Shown here in pieces: positions 10,222-19,686 of a DNA stretch of 48,628 nucleotides. The DNA comes from Desulfothermus okinawensis JCM 13304. Lineage in GTDB: Bacteria > Desulfobacterota > Desulfovibrionia > Desulfovibrionales > Desulfothermaceae. Positions within the stretch are counted from its first letter, which is position 1. Each line of letters starts with the position of its first letter. The stretch spans positions 1 through 48,628 of the forward strand of contig BBBM01000019.1 of assembly GCA_001311565.1 (NCBI GenBank), read 5' to 3'. The notes beneath the pieces were generated by a model that worked only from the letters and a program-made list of their open reading frames with translations, did not search any database and had not been told where the DNA came from. Made by a program: the position numbers and the translations under genes.

Positions 10222-10986
10222 AAATATACTCATTGTGGGCAACAAAGGGGCCATGGGAACCTTTTTTTGAGAAAAGATTAAAATCTCAAGGTGAATTCAC
10301 AGTATATGGTATAGATAGGCCTTTTAATTATTCATATATGGATTCAATATTTAAAGACCTGGACATGGTGCTTTTATGCATCCCAGCCTATGCAATAAAA
10401 GATGTAGTCCTGGGATTATCAAGTAAGCTAAATAAAAATACAATTTTAGTTGACATATGTTCAGTAAAAGTACTTCCCATGGAAGCCATGTTAAAAAGCC
10501 ACTGTGGACCTGTTGTTGGAACACATCCCTTATTTGGGCCAGATCCAGGGCCAGATATTCCTTTAAAAATAGCCATTGTAAGGGGAAGGGGGATTATGAG
10601 GTGGAACTTGTGAAACAGATATTTAAATCCATTGGGTGCAATGTTTTTGAGTGTAGTGCAAAGGAGCACGACCAGGCCATGGCTTTTATCCAGGGACTCA
10701 ACTTTGTAACCACCCTCTCCTATTTTGCTGCCTTCTCAGACGATGAGTCCCTTTTAAAATTTATTACTCCATCCTTTAAAAGACGCATTGAGTCTGCGAA
10801 AAAAAATGCTAACAGAAGATTCATCTCTATTTCAGACCCTTTTTGAGTCAAATCCATACTCCCATGAAGCAGTGAAAAAAATTCAGGTCCTTTTTAAACC
10901 TGGCATCTGCCGGTGATTTAGACCTTTTAGTCCAAAAGGCATGGTGGTGGTGGAAAGTGTATCCAGATAGGGGGGATGTGCCTTAA
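10205..10986 (+). CDS. tyrA: Prephenate dehydrogenase whose 3' end doubles as the trp leader, frame broken by sequence indels
   Basis: NAD(P)-dependent oxidative decarboxylase leading to Tyr. It has an N-terminal Rossmann segment (ILIVGNKGAMG near nt 10230), the VGTHPLFGPDPG active-site region near nt 10517, and an all-helical C-terminal part. Shifts lie near 10261, 10590, 10800 and 10877. The restored frame runs through ...GDLDLLVQKA into four consecutive Trp codons (10942-10953) and stops at TAA 10984-10986. These Trp codons sit directly before an antiterminator/terminator pair and trpE, so the gene tail appears to serve as the trp attenuator leader. Length is about 260 residues. Confidence 0.85.
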
Positions 10987-11050
10987 ATAAAAGGCTATTT
11001 TTAATGTTTTCAAGGCCGCATCCCCCAAAGGGATGCGGCCTTTATTTTTT
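10936..11050 (+). terminator. trp attenuator between tyrA and trpE
   Basis: Terminator: perfect 13-bp stem 11012-11024 (AAGGCCGCATCCC) with 11030-11042, 5-base loop, then a T-rich tail. Antiterminator: 10971-10984 (GGGGGATGTGCCTT) can pair with 11012-11026 over 14 bp with one G-U and one bulge. The two structures exclude each other. A first hairpin is possible between 10936-10941 (AAGGCA) and 10979-10984 (TGCCTT), with the four Trp codons 10942-10953 in its loop. This is the classic four-segment layout of Trp attenuation. Confidence 0.82.
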
Positions 11051-11075
11051 AATAATTTTTTTTAGGAGAAGTCTT

Positions 11076-12478
11076 ATGATTGAACTTTATCAAACAATAA
11101 AAACTTATCCCGCTGATGTGCATACCCCAATTGGTCTTTATTTAAAATTTATAGGTAAAGACAAAGGGATACTTTTAGAGAGTGCTGAAGTAGACGGAAG
11201 GCTGGGAAGATACAGCCTCCTTGCATGGGACTTCAGACTCTGCATTAAATTAAAAAAATGGGAAAATGAAGATTATTATATATGACCCTGAATTTTCTTA
11301 TTTAGAAAAATTTCAAGGAGCAGAATTTATAACTTCAATAAAAAAAATACTTAAAACAATTAAAATAAAAACCTCAGGTCCAGATCTCCCACCTATCACA
11401 AGGTCTATCATAGGATATATTGGATATGAATGTATGGGATTTTTTTGAACCAGTATTACAAAAACACCTAGATATTAAAAATGCAGAATCCATTTTTGTA
11501 CTTCCTGGGAAACAAATCTTATACGACCACCTGCACCTTAGATGCTACTTTATATCCATTGACAATGAAAGATTAGAAGAATCCAAGGAGCAAATCTCTT
11601 TAAATACCCAGCCCAAGATAAGTGAAATTCACTCTTCATTCACAGAGGAAGGTTTTATCAACGCTGTTAAACAAACAAAGGAATTAATATATCAGGGTGA
11701 GGCCATACAGGTTGTTCTATCCAATAGATTTTCATCAAGTTTTTCAGGGGAACCATTTAGTATTTACAGGGGACTTAGACAGAAGAACCCCTCTCCCTAC
11801 ATGTTCTTCATGAACTTGGATGACATAACATTAATTGGGTCTTCTCCTGAACTCATGGTGCGCAGCCAGAATGGAAATGTTGAAGTAAGGCCAATAGCCG
11901 GGACAAGAAAAAGGGGGAAAGACAATAGAGAAGACGAGCTACAGGCAAAAGACCTGTTAAATGATCCAAAGGAGAAGGCAGAACACGTAATGCTGGTTGA
12001 TCTTGGGAGAAACGACCTTGGCCGCATAGCTGAACCTGGCTCTGTAGAAGTAAACAAATTCATGGAAATAGAAAAATTTTCCCACGTCATGCACTTGACC
12101 TCATATATGAGCGCCAAATTAAGGGAAGGATTAGACGCAATTGACATAATTTCAGCGACCTTTCCAGCAGGCACTGTATCTGGCGCACCAAAAATAAGGG
12201 CAATGGAAATTATTTCTCAAATGGAGAAGATCCCGCGTGGTCCATATGCAGGTGCTGTGGGATGGATGGGATTATCCCATGAGTGTCATAATTTGGATAC
12301 AGGGATAATTATACGGTCTCTATGGATCAGGGATGGGAAAATACACTGGCAGGCAGGGGCAGGGATTGTGGCAGACTCTGATCCTGAAAAAGAGTGGCTT
12401 GAGTGCCACAACAAGGCCAGGGTCATATTGGATGTACTCACACAAAATGGAGGTAATGATGTTCTTGCTAATAGATAA
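11076..12478 (+). CDS. trpE: Anthranilate synthase component I, frame broken by sequence indels
   Basis: Converts chorismate to anthranilate with TrpG. The start ATG 11076 follows AGGAG. The Trp feedback motif LLES lies near residue 36. The chorismate-binding domain is intact: FMNLDDITLIGSSPELMVR near nt 11810, RPIAGTRKRG near 11889, DLGRNDLGRIA near 12001, the FPAGTVSGAPK stretch near 12162 and the GAGIVADSDPEKE C-terminus. Shifts: excess A near 11250 and excess T near 11440. About 467 residues. It overlaps trpG by about 20 bases, suggesting translational coupling. Confidence 0.92.
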
Positions 12479-13058
12479 CTACGATTCCTTTACATACAAC
12501 CTGGTTCAGATATTTCAAAAATTACAGGTAAATCTGCATGTACTTAGAAACGATGATAAAAAAATTTTTTCTTACTTAAAAACTCCAGGCCTAAAGGGAA
12601 TTGTGCTCTCCCCTGGTCCAGGAAGTCCTGCTTCCAGTGGCCTGTGTCGGGAGGTTTTGGATAGGCTGGATAAATCAATCCCGGTTTTTGGAGTGTGTCT
12701 TGGACATCAGGTACTTGGATATTTTGCTGGATACAGTGTATCCAGGGCAAAAAAAATAATGCATGGGAAGACCTCCCATGTAACCTATAAAAAAAAGTCC
12801 CCTTTTTGATGGAGTGGAAAATCCCTTTATTGCAACAAGATACCATTCTCTGGTGATATCAAATCCAAGAATAAAGAACCCCCTTGAGGTGGATGTAATA
12901 GCAAGGAGCGAGGATGGCGAGATTATGGCCATAGCTTTAAAGACAGGCCATGGTTTGGGGTACAATTCCACCCAGAATCTGTTTTAAGTAAATCAGGGCC
13001 AAAAATAATAGAAAACTTCTTAAAAATAGCACTACAAGGAGGTAAAAATGAAAATTAG
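12456..13058 (+). CDS. trpG: Anthranilate synthase glutaminase component, frame broken by sequence indels
   Basis: Class I glutamine amidotransferase that supplies ammonia to TrpE. The catalytic triad is visible: Cys in GVCLGHQ (near nt 12690) and His-Glu in FHPES (near 12966). The oxyanion motif SPGPGSP is near 12611. Two adjacent ATGs (12456, 12459) follow GGAGG; the first fits the spacing slightly less well. Shifts lie in the A runs near 12750-12795 and 12945-12960. About 197 residues. The stop overlaps the trpD start by 11 bases. Confidence 0.9.
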
Positions 13059-14047
13059 AAAGGCACTACTTACCCTGTCCCAGAAACAAACACTACCTGA
13101 ACATTTATTAACGGAATGTTTTGATGCACTATTTCAGGGAAAACTCTCCCATTCCCAGTCAGGGGCATTTTTATTTGGACTTAAATTTAAGGGAGAAACA
13201 ACTTCAGACCTATTCTCTGCAGTTACAACTGCCTTAAAATACGCCATAAAAATAAATAACTAGAGATATAGCAGATAAGACCATAGACACATGCGGCACA
13301 GGTGGAGATGGAAAGATGAGCTTTAACTGCTCCACTGCTGTGGCCCTGTTTCTCGCTGATTCAGGTTATAAGGTTGTAAAACATGGGAATAAGGGCGTAT
13401 CCAGCAATTGTGGAAGCGCCGATATTTTGGACGCCCTAAATATTCCATTTTTAAAGGAGAAAAATGAAATCAAAAAAATATTTAACAGAGAAAAATTTTG
13501 TTTTTTTTATTTGCACCATACTTTCATCCTGCATTTAAACATGTAGCACCTATTAGAATGGAACTTGGAATACCTACTATATTTAATGTAATGGGACCTC
13601 TTTTAAATCCAGCCCAGCCCACTCATCAATTGGTTGGAGTTGGAGATAAAAAAATATATGGATGTGGTAGCAGAGGTGCTTAAACTTAAGGGAATAAAAA
13701 GGGCAGCAGTTGTGCATGGAGATGGATTTGATGAAATAACTCCAACTGGAGAGACAGAAATTATATTAATAGAGGGGCAAAATATTGAACGACTGACCAT
13801 ATATCCTGAGGAATTTGGTATAAAAAGATGTAGGGAAGATGATTTAAAAATTAGAGACAGGGAACACTCCTTAAGTATAATGAAGATGCTTTTATCGGGA
13901 AAAGGCCCAGAAACCATAAAGGATATGGTCGCCATGAACCTTGGTATGGCACTTTATCTTTTAGAAGAAGATATAACATTAAAAGATGCAGTGAGTTTGG
14001 CAAGGGAAAAAATAGATAAAGGAACTAGTTCCATAAATGTAAATTAA
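13048..14047 (+). CDS. trpD: Anthranilate phosphoribosyltransferase, frame broken by sequence indels
   Basis: Transfers phosphoribose from PRPP to anthranilate. The diagnostic CGTGGDG glycine loop lies near nt 13291, KHGNKGVSS near 13380, the [19 protein letters not shown] signature near 13557 and GDGFDEITP near 13720. Length of about 332 residues is normal. Shifts lie near 13258, 13497-13508 and 13650. AAGGAGG precedes ATG 13048, inside the trpG tail. Confidence 0.92.
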
Positions 14048-14266
14048 TCTGCTTATTTCTTTAACTCCGTTATGGATTAAGTGATTAGTTTTTAGTTGTT
14101 AGTCTTTAGTTGTTAGTTTTTAGTTGTTAGTTTTTAGTGATTAGTAGAAGGTAGAAGGAGAGAGAAAGGGCGAAGGGAGAAGGGTCCCTTCAACCTTCAT
14201 CCTTCATCCTTAAACCACATACACATACACAGATAACATACACATACACAACAATGGGATGAGAAG
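14048..14266. repeat. Intergenic gap with 14-bp tandem repeats and CA-rich repeat
   Basis: A 219-base break in the trp genes. 14085-14140 holds four 14-base units of the form TTAGTTTTTAGTTG. 14215-14254 holds two copies of an ACATACACATACACA-like sequence, which recurs near 44479, 45230 and 46384. I see no ORF and no terminator with a T tract. Confidence 0.7.
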
Positions 14267-15059
14267 ATGTTAAATAAATTTGTTCAGGCAAAATCTGAAG
14301 AAATAAAAAGAATAAAAGAAATGGAACGTAGTGGTATATTTCCACTTACATATAAATACAAAAAAAATTAAATTGTCTAACATACTAAAAAAAGAAAAAT
14401 GGGATTATTGCAGAATATAAGGTTGCTTCTCCGTCTCTTGGAATCATAAATAAAAATTTATCACCATTGGATGTTATTAGTGGATATGTAAAAAAAATGG
14501 TGCAGTTGGAATATCAGTCATTACAGAAAAAAAATACTTTCATGGAGACCTTAACTTTTTAAATGAATTAAGGGAGGTAAATTTACCAATCCTTAGAAAA
14601 GATTTTATAATAGATCCAATTCAAATAAAATATACTGCTACTACACCTGCTTCTGCTGTGTTGATAATTGTTAAACTTTTTAAAGATAATTACGAAAACT
14701 TATTAAAATTAATAGATTACTGTTATCTGCTTAATTTAGATCCAGTAGTGGAGATAAATGATATTAATGAGCTGGATGTGGCAAAAAAAAGTGGAGCAAA
14801 AGTACTTCTTGTAAATAATAGAAACCTAGATACCCTTAAAGTGGATGTAAATACATCTAAAAAGCTCATTGAAAAGAAACAAAATAGCGAGATATGGATT
14901 TCAGCAAGTGGCCTGTGTTCACCAAAAGATGCAATAGAGATGCTTTCTATAGGTTATGATGCATGTTTAATTGGCACCTATTTTATGAAACAAAATGACC
15001 CTGCAAAAACACTTGGAGAGTTTGTAAAAAAAATCCAGGAGATAAGAAAATGTTACTGA
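14267..15059 (+). CDS. trpC: Indole-3-glycerol-phosphate synthase, frame broken by sequence indels
   Basis: Closes the indole ring from CdRP in Trp synthesis. The restored protein shows AEYKVASPSLG near nt 14410, the GISVITEKKYFHGDL segment near 14508, LRKDFIIDPIQI near 14593, ASAVLIIVKLF near 14650, the VEINDINELDVA stretch near 14750, NNRNL near 14815 and SASGLCSPKDA near 14900. About 260 residues. The TrpF-like last-helix position reads LIGTYFMK. Shifts occur in A runs at about 14360, 14390, 14490 and 14528. Start ATG 14267 is preceded by GATGAGAAG, a modest ribosome site. It overlaps trpF by 10 bases. Confidence 0.9.
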
Positions 15060-15676
15060 AAATTTGCGGATTAAAAAAAACCACAGGACGTAGAGTTTTG
15101 TGATTTTTTTGGGAGTGGACCTCGTGGGCTTTGTGTTTTTTTTAAAAAAAAGTCCAAGATATATATCCCCTGGGGAAGTAAAAAGTATTTCAACTAAAAA
15201 CGCCAAAAAGGTTGGAGTCTTTGTTGATGAAAAAGTAGATAACATTTTATCTATAATGGATTATGCAAAACTTGATTTTGTCCAGATTCATGGACCATAC
15301 AACGAATCCCAACTAAAGGGATTAAAAAAAAGAAAAGGTGATTTTGACCAGATGGCCTGATACATACAGGGATCAAAATGATTTTTTAAATGATATAGAG
15401 AACTCAGCTAACAGATGTAATTATTTTTTGTTTGACTCGGGCATAAAAGGAGGTGGACATGGAAAATCCATAGAAAAAATATCTTATTTAAAGGCTATCC
15501 CGGAAAATATAAAGTGGTTAATTGCAGGAGGAATAACAGAACATAATATAGACACTATTTTGAAAGAGGTAACACCATTTGGGATAGATATAAGTTCTGG
15601 GGTAGAAATAAAAAAAGGGTGTAAAAGACAGAAAAAAAAATCTTAAATATATTCAACAAAATAAAGGAGCTAAAAT
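15050..15676 (+). CDS. trpF: Phosphoribosylanthranilate isomerase, frame broken by sequence indels
   Basis: Amadori isomerase of Trp synthesis. The catalytic Cys is in LLKICGL at the start. VDLVGFVF near nt 15117, [10 protein letters not shown] near 15211, QIHG near 15283, [15 protein letters not shown] near 15426 with the catalytic Asp, and AGGITEHNI near 15523 are all as expected. About 207 residues restored. Shifts lie near 15075, 15107, 15138 and 15325, all in A or T runs. ATG 15050 overlaps the trpC stop, and its own TGA overlaps the trpB ATG. Confidence 0.9.
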
Positions 15677-16843
15677 GAAAAGGTCATACTTTGGTGAATT
15701 TGGGGGTCAATTTGTCCCGGAACTTTTAATGCCGCCTTTAATAGAGTTAGAGGAGGCTTATGATGAAATTGTTAAGTCAAAGGATTTTGAGCAGGAGTTT
15801 AAGGCCATACTAAAAGATTATGTGGGCAGACCAACTCCCATTACTTTTTGCAAAAATTTAAGCAAAGAACTTGGATTTAATCTATGGCTCAAAAGGGAAG
15901 ATTTGGCCCACAGCGGTGCCCACAAGATAAATAACACCATTGGTCAGGCCCTTTTGACAAAATACATGGGGAAAAAGAGGCTGGTTGCTGAAACTGGAGC
16001 AGGGCAACATGGAGTTGCAACAGCAACTGCTGCAGCTCTCCTTGGACTTGAGTGTATTGTATTTATGGGGGCAAAAGACGTGGAAAGACAGGCACCTAAT
16101 GTAAAAAGGATGAAGCTTCTAGGTGCAGAGGTAAGGTCTGTATATTCTTCCACCCAGACCTTAAAAGACGCAATAAATGAGGCCCTCAGGTATTGGATAG
16201 CCAATCAAAGGGATACCCACTACTGCCTTGGCTCTGTTGTAGGTCCACATCCATTTCCGACATTGGTCAGGGATTTTCAATCAGTAATAGGGAAGGAGGT
16301 AAAAAAAACAATTTTTAGAAAAACAAAATAGACTCCCAGACCATATAGTTGCCTGTGTTGGAGGAGGCTCAAATGCCATGGGGATTTTCTATGAATTTAT
16401 AGAGAACAGGGAGGTAAAACTAACAGGTGTTGAAGCCGCTGGAAAAGGAACCCCTGGATGTTATCACTCTGCCACTTTAAACAAAGGAACCCTGGGGATC
16501 CTCCACGGCACAAAAACCTATTTATTACAGACAGAAGATGGTCAGATCCTCCCATCCCACTCTGTGGCACCAGGCCTTGATTATCCAGGGGTTGGACCAG
16601 AGCACGCGTATTTAAAGGAGATAAAAAGGGCTGAATATGTGAGTGTAAACGACAGCCAGGCCCTATCAGCCTTTAAACTACTCTCTAAAAAAAGAAGGAA
16701 TAATACCAGCACTTGAAAGCTCCCATGCTGTTTTCTGGGCTACCACATTAAAAGATAAAGTTGATAGGGACTACCATGTTGTTGTGAATCTATCTGGCAG
16801 GGGAGATAAGGACCTGGATATTGTATTTGAGCATATAAAATAA
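15675..16843 (+). CDS. trpB: Tryptophan synthase beta chain, frame broken by sequence indels
   Basis: PLP enzyme that condenses indole with serine. Visible: [10 protein letters not shown] at the start, the PLP lysine in HSGAHKINN (near nt 15911), [11 protein letters not shown] near 16000, the phosphate-binding [10 protein letters not shown] loop near 16353, and the LSGRGDKD tail. About 388 residues, canonical TrpB1 length. Shifts lie at the 8-A run near 16302 and near 16690. AAGGAG precedes ATG 15675. Confidence 0.94.
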
Positions 16844-16859
16844 ATTGTGGAGGACACAT

Positions 16860-17619
16860 ATGTCAAAAAAACATTCTTGAAAACATTTTCCATAAGAAAA
16901 ATAAACAGGGCAAAAAAAACAATAATGCCCTTTTTGCCCGCAGGATATCCCAATAAAAAGAAATTCTGGGACTATATAAAAGAAATGGATGAATGTGGTG
17001 CAGATATAATTGAAATAGGAGTCCCATTTTCAGACCCAGTGGCAGATGGTCCGGTAGTTGAGAAGGCTTCTAACATTGCGCTTGAAAACGGAGTCAATTT
17101 AGAATGGATACTGGAAGGTTTAAACAAGAACAAAAAAAGACCTCTCATGTGAAGTAGTTCTCATGGGTTATTGCAATCCATTTTTTTAAATATGGATTTG
17201 AGAAACTGGCAAAAGGTCTAAAAGAGAGCGGGGCGTCCGGGATAATTATAGCTGACCTACCGTTGGAGGAAAGTATTCCCATAAAACCAATCTTTGATTC
17301 CCACAACATATCTCTCATTTATCTGGTTGGTCTAAATACATATAGCATAAGACTTGAAAAATACAGTAAACTCACATCTGGATTTGTCTATTTTGTATCA
17401 GTACTGGGAACAACTGGCGCCAGGGACCGACTTCCAGAGGAGCTTAAACAAAAATTAAAGTCAGCAAGGGAGATATTCGACCTTCCCCTTGCCATTGGAT
17501 TTGGTATAAAGTCTCCTTCTCAATTAATAGAAATAAATCCTTACATAGACGGCATTGTATTTGGTAGCTCAATAATTGAACACATAACTAATGGAAAGGA
17601 TATAAAAGAATTTTTTTAA
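16860..17619 (+). CDS. trpA: Tryptophan synthase alpha chain, frame broken by sequence indels
   Basis: TIM-barrel subunit that releases indole from indole-3-glycerol phosphate. The catalytic Glu and Asp lie in IIEIGVPFSDPVADGP (near nt 17006). The phosphate-binding VLGTTGAR lies near 17399 and AIGFGIK near 17492. ATG 16860 has GGAGG 7 bases upstream, but to join the conserved frame the 7-A run at 16865-16871 must be one base short. GTG 16847 is in frame without correction but has no ribosome site. A second shift lies near 17137 and a third near 17185. Last gene of the supraoperon. Confidence 0.92.
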
Positions 17620-17635
17620 GGTGTGGATATAAGTT

Positions 17636-17656
17636 AAGGGGGCAATTTTGCCCCCT
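17636..17656. terminator. Hairpin between convergent trpA and unknown gene
   Basis: AAGGGGGCAA pairs with TTGCCCCCT around a tiny loop. It lies between two convergent genes and could end both, but no T tract follows on either strand. Confidence 0.45.
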
Positions 17657-17659
17657 AGA

Positions 17660-18176
17660 TTACTTAAAAAGCTTATGGAGCTTATCCCAGTCAAATTTCT
17701 TGGCAAATTCAAGGGCATCTTTCCAGTGCATGTTTGAGAAACTAAAAACCAATACAGCATTAACCATTCCTGGATTTTTCTTTGAATTAAAGGCAATGGT
17801 TATTCCTCCACTTTTGTCCCCCTTTTCATAAGAGATGGCAACATTGTGACCTTTGATATTGGTAACTTTTACAAATTGATCAGAGGTATCTATCTGCATA
17901 TTGTTTTGATAAGGTGCCCACATGCCCATGGCATTCATACCAGACAGTACCATTACCTCCACTTTTTTTATTTCCCTTTAAGTATTCTTTTTGCGCACTA
18001 ACCATGTCTCCCATTGGAGTGGCTTTAGCATTCATGCCATCACACTTACCCGAGCTCCATCCTGAAACACTCCTCAATTGGGCACAGATTTCAGTATAGG
18101 ATGGCATTGAAAAACCATAAGAAGAACAACATATAAAAATAAAAGTAACCAGCAAGACCCTAAAAATTTTTACCAT
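17660..18176 (-). CDS. Predicted secreted protein of unknown function, frame broken by one indel
   Basis: I do not recognise the family. It starts at the ATG read from 18176 with GGAGGGGTT just upstream. A signal peptide follows (KIFRVLLVTFIFICC, cleavage probably after GFS or SMP), so it is periplasmic, or possibly a lipoprotein at the CC pair. The mature part has two Cys (CAQL, GKCDG) that could form a disulfide. One excess A near 17967 separates the two halves; restored length is about 172 residues. The C-terminal half looks like a mixed beta fold ending in a Lys/Trp-rich helix. It stands alone, convergent with trpA. Confidence 0.6.
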
Positions 18177-18188
18177 AACCCCTCCCAC

Positions 18189-18432
18189 TGTAATTTAAAG
18201 TTCAACCATTTGTTTAAAGCCAACCATTAATTTTTTTTATACCATATTAATAATTTTTTTTAAAGAAAAAAAATTTATGATTGAATGAAAACTTTTTTTT
18301 CATTACCTCTCCAACTTGACATATGCAAATAATTGGATGCATTATATTTCATAGTGACAATAAAAATATCGAATAACTTCAATTAATAAAACTAATCATA
18401 TAATATTTAAATCAAACTTACAGGAGATTTCC
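18189..18432. other. Very AT-rich divergent intergenic region
   Basis: A 244-base gap between divergent genes. A TTGACA at about 18316 is present, but no -10 stands at standard spacing. Nothing else is supported. Confidence 0.4.
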
Positions 18433-19686
18433 GTGAAACACTTACTTCCCAAGATAAAGAAAAAAAACTTATAATGTAAAAAAAGAAATATTTATCAAGG
18501 ATAAAAAGAAGCGAATGTATAATAGCCCATATTGATGTATGTAATTTTTCATTTCTTGGATTTAAATATGGATTTAAAACTACAAATAAAATTTTGGAAA
18601 TTTTGTGTGAAAGAATTATAAAATATTTAAGAACAAATGATTACCTAGAAAATATATATGCAGATGACTTCATTTTAATTTTATATGGAAATATTGACCA
18701 ATGTAAATTAAAATTAAAAAGAATTGAAAATGAATTAAAAAAGCCAATATCTATTGACATCTCAGATTCTATTATCAGATTAGATTATAGAATTGCAGTA
18801 ATTTGTTATCCATATGATTTTCAAGACATTGAAATTGCTGTTAATTATTTAATATTATTTGCAAAATATATAAAGAATCAAAATTTAATTGGAACCTACT
18901 ATTTAGACAAAATGACTTTTCCAATATTTAACAAACTAATTAAATTTACTGATTTTATATCAAGTAAAGACTTCTCAAAATATATAGTTCCATCACTTCA
19001 AGGTATATGGGATTTAAACACTAATAAATTATTTGGGTATGAAGTATTAAGCAGAATATTATATGAAGGGAAAACTTACAATGCATCACAATTTATTGAC
19101 GTATTAGAATACTTTAAAATGAACTTAAAAAGTGATGAAATTATAATTAATAAAGCCTTACAACATAAATTGGAAACAAAAGATTCTCATGTCTATTTTT
19201 TTTAATATTATCCCAAAATATTTTTATCAATATATGGAAATGTTAACTAATATTTTTGAAAACTTTAAAAATCTTTCCATGAATCTAGAACAAATCTGTA
19301 TAGAGCTCATAGAAATCTCAGAATTTTCAGAATTTGAAGATATAAATATTACTATTTTAAAATTAAAGGAAAAATACGGAGTCAAATTTGCCATTGATGA
19401 TTTTGGATCTGGATTCTCAAATCTAAATGTGTTTACTTCACTTCATGTGGATTTTCTAAAGATCGACAAGGAATTGATTAATAAAACTGCCACCCAACCA
19501 ATAACTGGCTATCTTTTAAAATCAATCTCAGAGTTATCTTTGTTTAGGAACATAGCCCTTGTGGGAGAGGGAATAGACTCCCCCCAAAAACTGAGGTTAA
19601 TCAACAAACTAGGATTTGACTATGCCCAAGGATTTTATTTATCTAGACCAGAGATACCACAAAATTTTCTAAAAATGGAGGTTTAA
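18433..19686 (+). CDS. Degenerate GGDEF plus EAL-domain c-di-GMP phosphodiesterase, frame broken by sequence indels
   Basis: Predicted cytoplasmic c-di-GMP hydrolase. GTG 18433 follows AGGAG by 6 bases. N-terminal half: a GGDEF-like fold (HIDVCNFSFLGFKYG near nt 18527) in which the signature is reduced to ADDF (near 18661), so it is probably not a cyclase. C-terminal half: an EAL domain with YEVLSR (near 19036), FNIIP, IELIE (near 19300), IDDFGSGFSNL (near 19395), the DFLKIDK segment with catalytic Lys (near 19451), GEGID and QGF (near 19627), all retained, so hydrolysis is likely. Shifts lie near 18469, 18505 and 19195-19202. No membrane segment. Its sequence is very AT-rich. The stop is immediately followed by the ATG of the next gene. 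Confidence 0.8.

Noticed and set aside
10933..10970. Independent short trp leader ORF starting at ATG 10941
   Set aside because: That frame reads Val codons (GTG) instead of Trp and stops at 10968-10970; the Trp codons belong to the tyrA frame, which has no start codon close by.
18661..18675. Active diguanylate cyclase site
   Set aside because: The GGDEF position reads ADDF, lacking the Gly pair and Glu needed for catalysis.
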